Shown: in pieces, positions 17,131 to 26,812 of the stretch
Layout: every line of letters begins with the position of its first letter
Position numbering within the stretch: position 1 is the stretch's first letter
From: an uncultured Lutibacter sp.
GTDB lineage: Bacteria; Bacteroidota; Bacteroidia; Flavobacteriales; Flavobacteriaceae
Assembly: GCF_947493565.1 (NCBI RefSeq)
Contig: NZ_CANLRG010000001.1
Span: forward strand, 1 to 64,000
Length of the DNA: 64,000 nucleotides
Direction of reading: 5' to 3'
Notes under the pieces: generated by a model
Told to the model about the DNA's origin: nothing
Database searches by the model: none
What the model saw: the letters and a program-made list of their open reading frames with translations, nothing else
Program-made: the position numbers and the translations under genes

Positions 17131-18798
17131 ATGAAAAATATAAAATATATATTAGGTCTTTTTCTTACATTAACGCTTGTAGTTAGTTGTGAAGAAGAAA
17201 AATATGAATTTGGAGATATAGTTGCTCCCTCAAATGTCCAAGTAACTGCAGAAATTATCGGGCAAGATTTGAGTAATCCTGATCTGTTAAATGGTGATGG
17301 AACAGGTTTTGTAACATTTACAGCTGTTGCGGATAATGTTATAAGCTATAAATTTAATTTTGGAGATGGTTATGTTGAAGTTGCTCCATCTGGAAAAATT
17401 ACGCATCGATTTACCAAAGTAGGAGTAAATAACTTTACTGTAGTTGTTAGTGCAATAGGTACTGGAGGGGTTACATCAACTACTACTGTTGATATAGAGG
17501 TATACAGCTCATTTACTGATGCAGAAGCCGAAGATCTTTTAAGTGGAGGTGTTATAGGTGAGGGTAAAACTTGGTACTGGGCATCTGATTTACCATTGCA
17601 TGTTGGTATGGGACCTGCAAATGATGATTACGGTGGAGGTGAATTTGCTTGGCCAAATTGGTGGAATGCAATACAACCTTGGGATGATGAAAAATCTTGT
17701 ATGTATGCTGATGAGTTTGTATTTACTAAAACAATAAATGGCATTACATTTGAACAGACTGCTGGACCAGCGTTTATTCCTGGAACTTATGCGGGTGTAT
17801 TAGGTGTTGATGGAGATACGTGTCATGATGAAACTGTTGCAACAACAATGTATGGAGTTAAAAATGTTTCTATGTTTCCTTCATCTACCAGAGCTGCATT
17901 GGAAGGAAATTACTATGACACAGCATATAGACAAACATCTTTTGAAATATCAGATGGAGGATTCTTAGGATGGTATGTAGGTTCAGGTACTTATGATATT
18001 ATTAGCATATCTGAAGATTATTTATTAGTTAGAGTTGAAGAAGCTTCGTCTGTTGGAGCTGCTTGGTATCAATTATTTACCTCTACAAAACCAGTACAGG
18101 AAACAGGATTTTCAGAATTGGTATGGTCAGATGAATTTGATACAGATGGAGCTCCAGATGCTTCAAAATGGACATACGATCTTGGCGATGGAGGCTGGGG
18201 AAATGGTGAAGAACAAACCTATACAAATAATGCAGAAAATGTTTCTATAACAGATGGTATTTTAAAAATTACAGCTAAATCAGATGGAAATGGAGGTTAT
18301 ACTTCAGCAAGATTAAAAACTCAAGATTTATATAGCTTTACTTATGGTAGAGTTGATGTAAGAGCAAAATTACCAGCTTCTCAAGGAACTTGGCCTGCAA
18401 TATGGATGCTAGGAGATAGTTTTAGTACTGTTGGATGGCCTGCTAGTGGTGAAATAGACATTATGGAACAAACAGGTGCTGATAAAAATAATACTTTAGG
18501 AACTTGTCACTGGTTTGATTCTGGAACTAATGCAAATGCAAGTTATGGTGAAACTACAGCTGTAGTAAATACTTCAACAGAGTTTCATGTTTATTCTTTA
18601 GAATGGACTGAAGACTCACTTAAAATATTTGTTGATGACATAAAATTTTATGAACTGGCTAATAATGGAGATTTACCTTTTAACGATAATTTCTTTATGA
18701 TTTTAAATGTTGCAATGGGAGGATCTTTAGGAGGAACAATAGATGCTGGTTTTACAGAAGATTCTATGGAAGTGGATTATGTAAGAGTTTATCAATAA
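17131..18798 (+). CDS. Surface beta-1,3-glucanase (GH16 laminarinase) with PKD and binding domain
   Basis: 555 residues. Lipoprotein (FLTLTLVVSC), PKD domain (~35-125, YKFNFGDGYVEVAPSGKITH), a ~180-residue domain rich in Trp and Gly (~130-315, e.g. GKTWYWASDLPLHVGMGPAN, WPNWWNAIQPW), then GH16 (~325-555). Catalytic motif GEIDIMEQ: nucleophile Glu441, Asp443, acid/base Glu446, the beta-bulge type typical of laminarinases. It should cut beta-1,3-glucan at the outer membrane before SusCD import. The middle domain resembles glycan-binding regions of SusE/F-like proteins. A hairpin without a T-run follows. Confidence 0.92.
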   Translation: MKNIKYILGLFLTLTLVVSCEEEKYEFGDIVAPSNVQVTAEIIGQDLSNPDLLNGDGTGFVTFTAVADNVISYKFNFGDGYVEVAPSGKITHRFTKVGVNNFTVVVSAIGTGGVTSTTTVDIEVYSSFTDAEAEDLLSGGVIGEGKTWYWASDLPLHVGMGPANDDYGGGEFAWPNWWNAIQPWDDEKSCMYADEFVFTKTINGITFEQTAGPAFIPGTYAGVLGVDGDTCHDETVATTMYGVKNVSMFPSSTRAALEGNYYDTAYRQTSFEISDGGFLGWYVGSGTYDIISISEDYLLVRVEEASSVGAAWYQLFTSTKPVQETGFSELVWSDEFDTDGAPDASKWTYDLGDGGWGNGEEQTYTNNAENVSITDGILKITAKSDGNGGYTSARLKTQDLYSFTYGRVDVRAKLPASQGTWPAIWMLGDSFSTVGWPASGEIDIMEQTGADKNNTLGTCHWFDSGTNANASYGETTAVVNTSTEFHVYSLEWTEDSLKIFVDDIKFYELANNGDLPFNDNFFMILNVAMGGSLGGTIDAGFTEDSMEVDYVRVYQ

Positions 18799-18825
18799 TT
18801 GAGTTTTTAAAATAGATTTGATTTA

Positions 18826-18854
18826 AAAGGTCAGAAAATACTATTCTGACCTTT
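18826..18854 (+). other. Intercistronic hairpin after the GH16 gene
   Basis: An 11-bp perfect stem AAAGGTCAGAA / TTCTGACCTTT with a 7-base loop. It is followed by CATCAA, not a T-run, so it is a poor intrinsic terminator. It may stabilise the upstream susCD-GH16 mRNA or partially attenuate transcription into the GH30-MFS segment. Confidence 0.55.
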
Positions 18855-18934
18855 CATCAAATTTTAAAACTTTTGATAAAGTCAAACAAAAAATGTTTCA
18901 CTGTTAATACCTATAATAACTTTATTCAACTTTA

Positions 18935-20428
18935 ATGTTTAGATATTCTAAAAATAGAAACTTACTAGGATTATTTTGCCTGTTAGTAGCCTTGTTTACT
19001 AGCTGTAATACTTCTAATTTTAAAAATAATGATGTTAATAAAGATATCGTTGAAACTCTTTTATTAACGAAAAATGAAATTTTTCAAACGTCATCAAAAA
19101 CAACACAAAAACTAGAAAGCATAGGAAGTATAAAATTTAATTCGCTTAAGCAACCATTTGAAACGGATGTAGCAATTTTTGTTAATACTTCCAAACAATT
19201 TCAAGAGTTTATTGGGATAGGTGCGGCACTTACCGATGCATCAGCCGAGACATTTTTCAAGTTAAGTGAAGATCAACAAAGACGTTTTATGGAAGCTTAT
19301 TTTAGCTTAGATAAAGGTATTGGTTATTCGTTGGCAAGAACCATAATACATAGCTGTGATTTTTCAAGTGAAAGTTACACTTATGTTGAAGAAGGAGATG
19401 AAAAATTAGAAACTTTTTCAATTGCCCATGATAAAAAATATCGTATACCATTTACTAAAAAAGCTATTGAAGCTGCTGGTGGTAAATTGTTAATGTATGC
19501 AAGCCCTTGGAGTCCTCCTGCATTTATGAAAACAAATAATAGTATGTTACAAGGAGGAAAATTAAAATCTCAATTTTATCAGCCTTGGGCAAATTATTAT
19601 GTAAAGTTTATTAAGGCATATGAAACAGAAGGAATTCCAATTTGGGGATTGTCTATTCAAAATGAACCAATGGCTGTACAACGATGGGAATCTTGTATAT
19701 ATACTGCTGAAGAAGAGAGAGATTTCTTAAAAAATTATTTAGGACCTACGCTTGAAAAAGAAGGTTTGGGAGATAAAAAAATTATTGTTTGGGATCATAA
19801 TAGAGATTTACTTTTTGATAGAGCAAGTGTAATTTTAAAGGATCCTGAAGCCAGTAAATATGTTTGGGGTACAGGATTTCATTGGTATGAAGATTGGAAA
19901 GATGGAACGCCAATGTTTAAAAATGTAGCTGCTGTAAATGAAAGTTTTCCAGATAAAAAATTAATTTTTACAGAGGGTTGTAACGAAGCTTACGATATAA
20001 ATAGAATAGGAGATCCAAAACTGGCAGAACGTTATGCAAAAGCAATGATTAACGATTTTAATAATGGAACAGTAGCTTGGACAGATTGGAATATCTTGCT
20101 GAACGAAACTGGTGGCCCAAACCACGTTGGAAACTTATGTTTTGCTCCTGTTCATGGCAATACACAAACAGGAGAACTTACTTTTACAAACTCGTTTTAT
20201 TACATTGGTCATTTTTCAAAATTTATTAGACCTGGAGCTAAACGAATCTCTACTGGATCAACATCAAATAATTTAAGCGCAACATCATTCAAAAATATTA
20301 ATGGAAGTATTGTAATAGTTGTTTTAAACGAAAACGATGCTGAAATAGATTACAGACTTACAATTGATAATCAAACTTCAAATGTTAAAATATCAGGTAG
20401 ATCAATTCAAACGATTATTTTAAACTAA
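18935..20428 (+). CDS. GH30 family beta-glucanase/glucosidase (probably beta-1,6 active)
   Basis: 497 residues. Lipoprotein signal (LLVALFTSC), then a GH30 TIM barrel with a C-terminal beta-sandwich. Landmarks: FIGIGAALTDASAETFFKLS, SPWSPPAFMKTN, acid/base Glu244 in SIQNEPMAVQRW, nucleophile Glu347 in FTEGCNEAY, and GHFSKFIRPGAKRI. In characterised laminarin loci, GH30 enzymes remove beta-1,6-linked glucose branches; that activity is inferred here from context. It is 6 bases upstream of the MFS gene. Glucosylceramidase-type annotation is a family name only. Confidence 0.88.
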   Translation: MFRYSKNRNLLGLFCLLVALFTSCNTSNFKNNDVNKDIVETLLLTKNEIFQTSSKTTQKLESIGSIKFNSLKQPFETDVAIFVNTSKQFQEFIGIGAALTDASAETFFKLSEDQQRRFMEAYFSLDKGIGYSLARTIIHSCDFSSESYTYVEEGDEKLETFSIAHDKKYRIPFTKKAIEAAGGKLLMYASPWSPPAFMKTNNSMLQGGKLKSQFYQPWANYYVKFIKAYETEGIPIWGLSIQNEPMAVQRWESCIYTAEEERDFLKNYLGPTLEKEGLGDKKIIVWDHNRDLLFDRASVILKDPEASKYVWGTGFHWYEDWKDGTPMFKNVAAVNESFPDKKLIFTEGCNEAYDINRIGDPKLAERYAKAMINDFNNGTVAWTDWNILLNETGGPNHVGNLCFAPVHGNTQTGELTFTNSFYYIGHFSKFIRPGAKRISTGSTSNNLSATSFKNINGSIVIVVLNENDAEIDYRLTIDNQTSNVKISGRSIQTIILN

Positions 20429-20434
20429 ATTATT

Positions 20435-21952
20435 ATGAATAAATCATATACTATTACCATCAGTTTTATTGTAGCTTTAGGCGGTTTTCTTCTAGGTTTT
20501 GATAGTGCTGTTATTTCTGGAGCTATAACAGGAATCAGGTCTTATTTTGAAATGTCTGATTGGGAGCTTGGTTTTTCAGTAGGTTGTGTCATTTTTGGGG
20601 CTATGGCTGGAAATATTTTTGCAGGACCACTAAGCGATAAATATGGAAGAAAAAAACTATTAATAGTTACAGCAATATTGTTTACAGTTTCAGCAACATG
20701 GTCTGCATTAGCAACCAATTACATTTCATTTGTAATAGCAAGAATAATTGGAGGAGTTGGTATAGGAGGCGCAATTTTAATAGCTCCAATTTATATTGCA
20801 GAAGTTGCTCCGCCAAAATTAAGAGGAAGTTTAGTTTCTTTAAATCAATTAAACATAGTTATAGGTATTTCAGTTGCTTATTTTTCAAATTATTTTTTAA
20901 AAGATATTGAAGGAGAGAGTTGGAGATGGATGTTAGGAGTTGAAGCAATTCCTGCATTCTTATATTTTTTAGCGCTATTTATAGTGCCTAGAAGCCCAAG
21001 ATGGCTAATTCAAAAATTGAATCGAGTAGATTTGGCTGAAAAGATATTGAACAAAATTGGAGGTAAACAATTTGCTAAAATTACGATTGAAGAAATTCTA
21101 AGAGGAGTTGCTAAAAAGCAAGCTAAAGGAACTTATGCAGATTTTTTTAGTAAAAGAATGACCACTGTCGTAATCATTGCATTTGGATTGGCATTTTTTC
21201 AACAAATTACAGGGATAAACGCTATTTTTTATTATGCTCCAACTATTTTTGAACAAGCCGGAGGCAGTACAGATTCATCATTTTTACAGGCAATAGTTGT
21301 AGGTCTTACTAATTTGGTTTTTACACTGGTTGCAATTAGGTTAATTGATAAATTAGGTAGAAAGCCTTTATTGATAATTGGAACTTCTGCTATGACTATT
21401 GCCTTGACTATGGCAACATTAGCATTTAACAATGCAACGTATGATTTTAATGAAAACAATCTTCAAAAAATTGAAAATAGCGAGTTAAAATTAGCGCTTA
21501 ATCAAATAAAAGGAACTTCATTTAATTCACAGAATGAATTGTTTGAAAATTTAGAACAAATTTTAACTAAAGAACAGCTTTTTAACTTCAAAAGATACGA
21601 GGTAAAAAACTTTATAAGTATTAATGCAACCTTAGTATTAATTGCAATTTTATTATATGTAGCTGCATTTGCAATCTCATTAGGACCTGTAATGTGGACA
21701 ATGTTATCAGAAATTTTCCCTGGAAATGTGAAAGGAATAGCTATTTCAGCAGTTGGTTTCTTTAACTCTTTAGTAAGTTATACGGTGACTCAATTTTTCC
21801 CTTGGGAATTGACCAATTTAGGACCTACAATTACCTTTGCTATTTATGCATTAATGGCAGTATTATCCTTATTGTTTGTATTAAAATACATAGTTGAAAC
21901 CAAAGGAAGAAGTTTAGAAGAAGTTGAAGAATTATTAATGAGAGTAGAATAA
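20435..21952 (+). CDS. Sugar porter family MFS transporter
   Basis: 505 residues, 12 membrane segments. Sugar-porter signatures: GPLSDKYGRKKLLIV, PRSPRWLI (PESPRWL variant), FQQITGINAIFYYAPTIFE, and the C-terminal ETKGRSLEEVEELL. It moves glucose or small oligosaccharides across the inner membrane, usually with H+ or Na+. An unusual insertion of about 65 residues (~332-396) sits in the loop between TM9 and TM10. Spacing of 6 bases from GH30 and 1 base to the next gene shows an operon. With the downstream phosphorylase it provides a cytosolic route. Confidence 0.92.
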   Translation: MNKSYTITISFIVALGGFLLGFDSAVISGAITGIRSYFEMSDWELGFSVGCVIFGAMAGNIFAGPLSDKYGRKKLLIVTAILFTVSATWSALATNYISFVIARIIGGVGIGGAILIAPIYIAEVAPPKLRGSLVSLNQLNIVIGISVAYFSNYFLKDIEGESWRWMLGVEAIPAFLYFLALFIVPRSPRWLIQKLNRVDLAEKILNKIGGKQFAKITIEEILRGVAKKQAKGTYADFFSKRMTTVVIIAFGLAFFQQITGINAIFYYAPTIFEQAGGSTDSSFLQAIVVGLTNLVFTLVAIRLIDKLGRKPLLIIGTSAMTIALTMATLAFNNATYDFNENNLQKIENSELKLALNQIKGTSFNSQNELFENLEQILTKEQLFNFKRYEVKNFISINATLVLIAILLYVAAFAISLGPVMWTMLSEIFPGNVKGIAISAVGFFNSLVSYTVTQFFPWELTNLGPTITFAIYALMAVLSLLFVLKYIVETKGRSLEEVEELLMRVE

Positions 21953-21953
21953 G

Positions 21954-23267
21954 ATGAAAAAAATAATTGGACTAGTTATTGCTATTTTTCTTTTTGTTGG
22001 TTGTAAGGACAATCAATCAAAAAGTGAGCAAATAATCACAAAAAATAAACCTGTAAAAGTCACACTTAAAAAAGAAAATGGAAAATTTCAATTGTATGTA
22101 AATAACAAACCATTTTATATAAAGGGAGCTGGTTTAGAACACGGTAATATTGAGTCATTAGCGAAACATAAAGGAAATTCTTTTAGAACTTGGAGAACAG
22201 AAAATGGGAAAAAAAGTGGAAAAGAAATTCTAGATGAGGCTTATAAAAATGGGCTAATGGTTGCAATGGGAATTGAAGTTGGTAGAGAAAGACATGGTTT
22301 TGATTATAATGATACAATTGCAGTAAATAACCAGCTAGAAAGAATTAAAAAAGAAGTATTAGCATTAAAAGATCATCCAGCTTTACTTTTATGGGGTATT
22401 GGAAATGAGTTGAATTTAAGATATACAAATCCTAAAGTTTGGAATGCAGTTAATGACATTTCTAAAATGATTCATAAAATTGATCCCAATCACTTAACTA
22501 CCACTAGTTTGGCAGGAATTTCTAAAAATGAAGTTGATTTAATAAAAGAGCGTTGTTCAGATTTAGATATATTGTCTTTACAAATGTATGGAGATTTACC
22601 AAACTTGCCCAAATTAGTTAGAGAATTTGGTTGGGAAGGTGCTTATATGGTTACAGAATGGGGAGCAACAGGACATTGGGAAGTTCCTAAAACAAGTTGG
22701 GGAGCTCCAATTGAAGAAAACAGCACTTTAAAAGCAGCTAATTATTTAAAAAGATACCAAAAAGGTATTCAAGCAGATACTTTGCAATGTATAGGTTCTT
22801 ATGTTTTTCTTTGGGGAAATAAACAAGAACGAACCCCTACTTGGTATGGTATATTTTTAGAAAATGGAGATGAAACAGAATCGGTTGATGTAATGCATTA
22901 TATTTGGAATGGTACATGGCCTCAAAATAGAACACCACAAATAAAAGCATTTACCTTAAATGGAAAAACAGCCTACGAAGATGTAATTTTTAAATATGGA
23001 GATGAAGGAACCGCTTCAGTTAAAATTTACGATTTTGAAAATGATGCTATTAAATATTCTTGGGAAATTTTACCTGAAAGCACTGATTTACAAGATGGTG
23101 GAGATTACGAAGAACGACCTAAAGCGATTAGTGTAGAAGTGATTAATGAGGACAATGGTGAGTATGTTTTTAAAACGCCAAAAAAGGGTATTTATCGTTT
23201 ATTTGTTTATGCAAGTGATGGAAATGGACATGCTGCAACAGCAAATATTCCTTTTAAAGTAGAATAA
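21954..23267 (+). CDS. Glycoside hydrolase, GH2-type TIM barrel (GH158-like, probable beta-1,3-glucanase)
   Basis: 437 residues. Lipoprotein (AIFLFVGC). A clan-A TIM barrel (~35-320) with acid/base Glu152 in LLWGIGNELNLRY and nucleophile Glu235 in MVTEWGATGHWEV, followed by an Ig-like domain (~340-437). It lacks the sugar-binding and sandwich domains of full GH2 enzymes. The 83-residue spacing of the two glutamates, the C-terminal Ig-like domain and the locus suggest GH158, a family with endo-beta-1,3-glucanases; this family call is inference. It is one base after the MFS gene and ends before a terminator. Confidence 0.7.
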   Translation: MKKIIGLVIAIFLFVGCKDNQSKSEQIITKNKPVKVTLKKENGKFQLYVNNKPFYIKGAGLEHGNIESLAKHKGNSFRTWRTENGKKSGKEILDEAYKNGLMVAMGIEVGRERHGFDYNDTIAVNNQLERIKKEVLALKDHPALLLWGIGNELNLRYTNPKVWNAVNDISKMIHKIDPNHLTTTSLAGISKNEVDLIKERCSDLDILSLQMYGDLPNLPKLVREFGWEGAYMVTEWGATGHWEVPKTSWGAPIEENSTLKAANYLKRYQKGIQADTLQCIGSYVFLWGNKQERTPTWYGIFLENGDETESVDVMHYIWNGTWPQNRTPQIKAFTLNGKTAYEDVIFKYGDEGTASVKIYDFENDAIKYSWEILPESTDLQDGGDYEERPKAISVEVINEDNGEYVFKTPKKGIYRLFVYASDGNGHAATANIPFKVE

Positions 23268-23291
23268 TAAAAAAATATCATAGTTAAAAAT

Positions 23292-23324
23292 AAAACCTCT
23301 TTCAGTAACTTTAAGAGGTTTTTG
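23292..23324 (+). terminator. Rho-independent terminator inside the glucan locus
   Basis: 10-bp stem AAAACCTCTT / AAGAGGTTTT, 11-base loop, then a short T-run ending TTTTTG. It separates the GH16-GH30-MFS-GH158-like segment from the phosphorylase-GH16-GH3 segment. Confidence 0.7.
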
Positions 23325-23360
23325 TAATACCAAAAAATAGTTAAAATTAAACTAAGTCAA

Positions 23361-26300
23361 ATGTATATAGGAAAAAATAAAGCCTTTATTGAAGCTAATG
23401 TAGTGGCTGGTGAAATGATAAATTTAAATAATGAAAGCTATTATAAAATTTCTAATGTAGACCAAATGAGGCCTTTTTTTATGAGCATTGTTAGTGACTC
23501 TAATCATTGGATGTTTATAGCAAGTAATGGAGGTTTAAGCGCTGGAAGAAAAAATAGCGATTTAGCACTTTTTCCATATTATACAGACGATAAAATTACA
23601 GAATCTTTTGAAATTACAGGAAGTAAAACAATTTTAAAAATTGAAATCGACTCAAAAAAATACTTATGGGAACCTTTTTCAGAAACCCAAAAGAGTATTT
23701 ATAATATTTCAAGAAATTTATATAAAAATAGCTATGGAAATAAATTAATTTTTGAAGAAATTAATAATGATTTAAGTGTAATTTTTAGATATGAATGGAA
23801 TTCTAGCAATAGGTTTGGCTTTGTCAAAAAATCAACAATTATAAATAACAACCACCAAAGTATTCAAGCTCAAGTTTTAGATGGAATTCAAAACATTGTT
23901 CCTTATGGAGTTTCTGCAGAGATGCAAAATACAAGAAGTAATTTAGTAGATGCATATAAAAAAAATGAACTTGAAGAGGAAGTAGGAATTGGAATTTATG
24001 CTTTGAGTGCAATTATAGTCGATAAAGCAGAACCAAGTGAAGCTTTAAAAGCTACTATTGCTTGGTCTTTAGGAATTAAAAATCCAACCTACTTATTATC
24101 CTCATTGCAATTAAATAACTTTAGAAAAGAAGTAAAAATTACCCAAGAAACAGATATAAAAGCTGAAAAAGGAGCTTATTTTACTTGCTTTAAAACCAAA
24201 ATAGCGTCAAATAATTCAACTTCCTGGATGCAAGTAGCAAATGTAAATCAAACAATTAGTGCTATTTGCGAAATTTCAGAACAAATTAAAAATAATAAAA
24301 ATCTTCAAAGGTTAGTAGAAGAAGATATTGATCTAGGAACCAAAAGATTAATTGAGCTTTCGGGGAACTCAGATGGGATACAGTTAACTTCAGATACGTT
24401 AGTAAATACTAGGCATTTTTCTAATACGCTTTTTAATATCATGCGTGGAGGAATTTTTGATGATAATTACCAGATTGAAAAGAAAGACTTTACTGCTTAT
24501 ATTTTAAATGCAAATAAAAAAGTTTATAAGAAAAAAGAACAATTTTTAAAGCAGATTCCAAATAAATTTTCATTAGAATTATTAAGAGAAACTGCAAAAA
24601 ATCAAGAAGATAAAAACTTTAGAAGACTGTGTTTTGAGTATTTACCGTTAAAATTTAGTAGAAGACACGGAGATCCAAGTAGACCTTGGAATAAATTTTC
24701 AATTAATACCAAAAGTGAAATAGATGGTTCTAAAATATTAGATTATGAAGGGAATTGGAGAGATATATTTCAAAATTGGGAAGCTTTAGCACATTCATAC
24801 CCTAATTTTATTGAAGGTATGATTCATAAGTTTTTAAATGCTACAACCTTTGAAGGCTATAATCCATACAGAGTTACAAAAACAGGTTTTGATTGGGAGG
24901 TAATTGAGCCTAATGATCCTTGGTCGTTTATTGGTTATTGGGGAGATCATCAAATCATTTATTTATTGAAGTTTTTAGAATTTAGTGAAAATTATTTTCC
25001 AAATGAATTAAGCAACTATTTTAACCAAGACTTATTTGTTTATGCCAATGTTCCTTATAAAATTAAAAGCTATTCTGAAATTTTAAACAATCCAAAAGAT
25101 ACCATAGAATTTGATGTTGAATTAAACGAAAAAATTAATCAAAAAAAGCTTGAATTAGGTTCAGATGGAGCATTGTTAAGAGACGAGAATTTCTTTATTC
25201 ACAAAGTAAATTTAATAGAAAAATTGTTAGTTCCTGTATTGGCTAAAATCTCAAATTTTATTCCAGAGGCTGGAATTTGGCTAAATACACAACGGCCAGA
25301 GTGGAATGATGCCAACAATGCACTAGTTGGTAATGGAGTTTCTATGGTAACGTTGTATTATCTAAACCGTTTTATAACATTTTTTGAAGACCTTGTTCAA
25401 AAAAATAATACTATTGAAAAAACTGAAATTTCTGAAGAACTGTATATGTTTTTTAAAGAAGTAGTTAAAACATTTACTGAAAATGAACATGTGTTAAATG
25501 GAAAAATATCTGATAGAAAACGTAAAACAATTTTAGATGGTTTAGCAACAGCAGGAAGTTCATATAGAATGAGTGTGTATAACAAAGGATTTACAAGTAA
25601 TAAAATAGCCATTACTAAAGCCGAACTTTTAGAATTTTTTAAACTTTCAAAGTTTTTTATAGATCATACAATTAGGGAAAATAAGAGAGAAGATAAACTT
25701 TATCACTCCTATAATTTAATTTATATTAAAAATGAATTGGAAATTTCGATTTCTCATTTACCTGAAATGCTAGAAGGTCAAGTAGCTGTATTAAGTTCAG
25801 GCGCTATTTCTACCATTGAAAGTTTAGAAATTATAGATTCTTTAAGAAACAGTGCATTGTATAGAGAAGATCAGAATAGTTATTTATTATATCCAAACAA
25901 AGAATTAGCTCGATTTACTGAAAAAAATACAATTCCTAAAACTAAAGTGAATAATTCTAAGTTTCTACAAACACTTCTAAAAAATGGAAATACACAAATT
26001 ATTGAAAAAGATATCCAAGGAAACTATCATTTTAATGGAAATTTCAATAATGTAAAATGTCTTAAAAAAGCATTGTTAGAATTAAATTCAGATACATATT
26101 CCAATTTAATTTTGAAAGAAAAAGAATATTTATTTAGTCTTTTTGAAGAAGTTTTTAACCATAAGGCATTTACTGGAAGATCAGGTACTTTTTTCGGATA
26201 TGAAGGGTTAGGCTCTATCTACTGGCATATGGTTTCAAAGCTTTTATTGGCAGTTCAAGAAAATTGTGTACAGGCAGTTGATAATAATGAAAGTATAAAA

Positions 26301-26810
26301 TTAATAAATCAATTAAATCATCATTATCACGAAATTAATAAAGGGATAGGAGTTCATAAATCTCCAAAAATTTATGGGGCGTTTCCAACAGATCCATATT
26401 CGCACACACCTGCAGGAAAAGGTGCTCAACAACCAGGAATGACAGGACAAGTTAAGGAAGATGTAATTTGTAGATATGGAGAGTTAGGAATATTGATTAA
26501 AGATGGGAAATTACACTTTAATCCATTTTTATTAAAAAGAACTGAATTTTTACAAAAATCAAGTGCTTTTAAGTATACAGCAATAAGTAAAGAGCTTAAA
26601 GAACTTATTTTAAAGAGCAATAGTCTTTGTTTTACATATTGTCAGATTCCTATCATTTATAAATTGGGTACAAAAAAACAACTAGAAGTAATATTTAGTA
26701 ATGGTGCTAAAAAGAAGTTAAACCTGTTAAGTTTGCCAAAAATTATAAGTAATCAAATTTTTAGTAGAACAGGAGAAATTGAGAAAATAATAGTGTCAAT
26801 TTTAAAATAG
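23361..26810 (+). CDS. GH94-clan glucan phosphorylase, probably GH149 (beta-1,3-glucan phosphorylase)
   Basis: 1149 residues without signal peptide, so cytosolic, unlike the other CAZymes here. An N-terminal beta-sandwich (~1-330) precedes an (alpha/alpha)6 barrel. QRPEWNDANNALVGNG resembles the GDWNDGMN catalytic Asp motif of GH94-type phosphorylases, placing the acid at Asp650; GYWGDHQIIYLLKF and GAQQPGMTGQVKEDVICRYG are further conserved blocks. GH149 proteins are about this long and use phosphate to release glucose-1-phosphate from beta-1,3-glucans. The family is inferred from length, motif and neighbours. It is followed 2 bases later by a GH16 gene. Confidence 0.72.
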   Translation: MYIGKNKAFIEANVVAGEMINLNNESYYKISNVDQMRPFFMSIVSDSNHWMFIASNGGLSAGRKNSDLALFPYYTDDKITESFEITGSKTILKIEIDSKKYLWEPFSETQKSIYNISRNLYKNSYGNKLIFEEINNDLSVIFRYEWNSSNRFGFVKKSTIINNNHQSIQAQVLDGIQNIVPYGVSAEMQNTRSNLVDAYKKNELEEEVGIGIYALSAIIVDKAEPSEALKATIAWSLGIKNPTYLLSSLQLNNFRKEVKITQETDIKAEKGAYFTCFKTKIASNNSTSWMQVANVNQTISAICEISEQIKNNKNLQRLVEEDIDLGTKRLIELSGNSDGIQLTSDTLVNTRHFSNTLFNIMRGGIFDDNYQIEKKDFTAYILNANKKVYKKKEQFLKQIPNKFSLELLRETAKNQEDKNFRRLCFEYLPLKFSRRHGDPSRPWNKFSINTKSEIDGSKILDYEGNWRDIFQNWEALAHSYPNFIEGMIHKFLNATTFEGYNPYRVTKTGFDWEVIEPNDPWSFIGYWGDHQIIYLLKFLEFSENYFPNELSNYFNQDLFVYANVPYKIKSYSEILNNPKDTIEFDVELNEKINQKKLELGSDGALLRDENFFIHKVNLIEKLLVPVLAKISNFIPEAGIWLNTQRPEWNDANNALVGNGVSMVTLYYLNRFITFFEDLVQKNNTIEKTEISEELYMFFKEVVKTFTENEHVLNGKISDRKRKTILDGLATAGSSYRMSVYNKGFTSNKIAITKAELLEFFKLSKFFIDHTIRENKREDKLYHSYNLIYIKNELEISISHLPEMLEGQVAVLSSGAISTIESLEIIDSLRNSALYREDQNSYLLYPNKELARFTEKNTIPKTKVNNSKFLQTLLKNGNTQIIEKDIQGNYHFNGNFNNVKCLKKALLELNSDTYSNLILKEKEYLFSLFEEVFNHKAFTGRSGTFFGYEGLGSIYWHMVSKLLLAVQENCVQAVDNNESIKLINQLNHHYHEINKGIGVHKSPKIYGAFPTDPYSHTPAGKGAQQPGMTGQVKEDVICRYGELGILIKDGKLHFNPFLLKRTEFLQKSSAFKYTAISKELKELILKSNSLCFTYCQIPIIYKLGTKKQLEVIFSNGAKKKLNLLSLPKIISNQIFSRTGEIEKIIVSILK

Positions 26811-26812
26811 TT

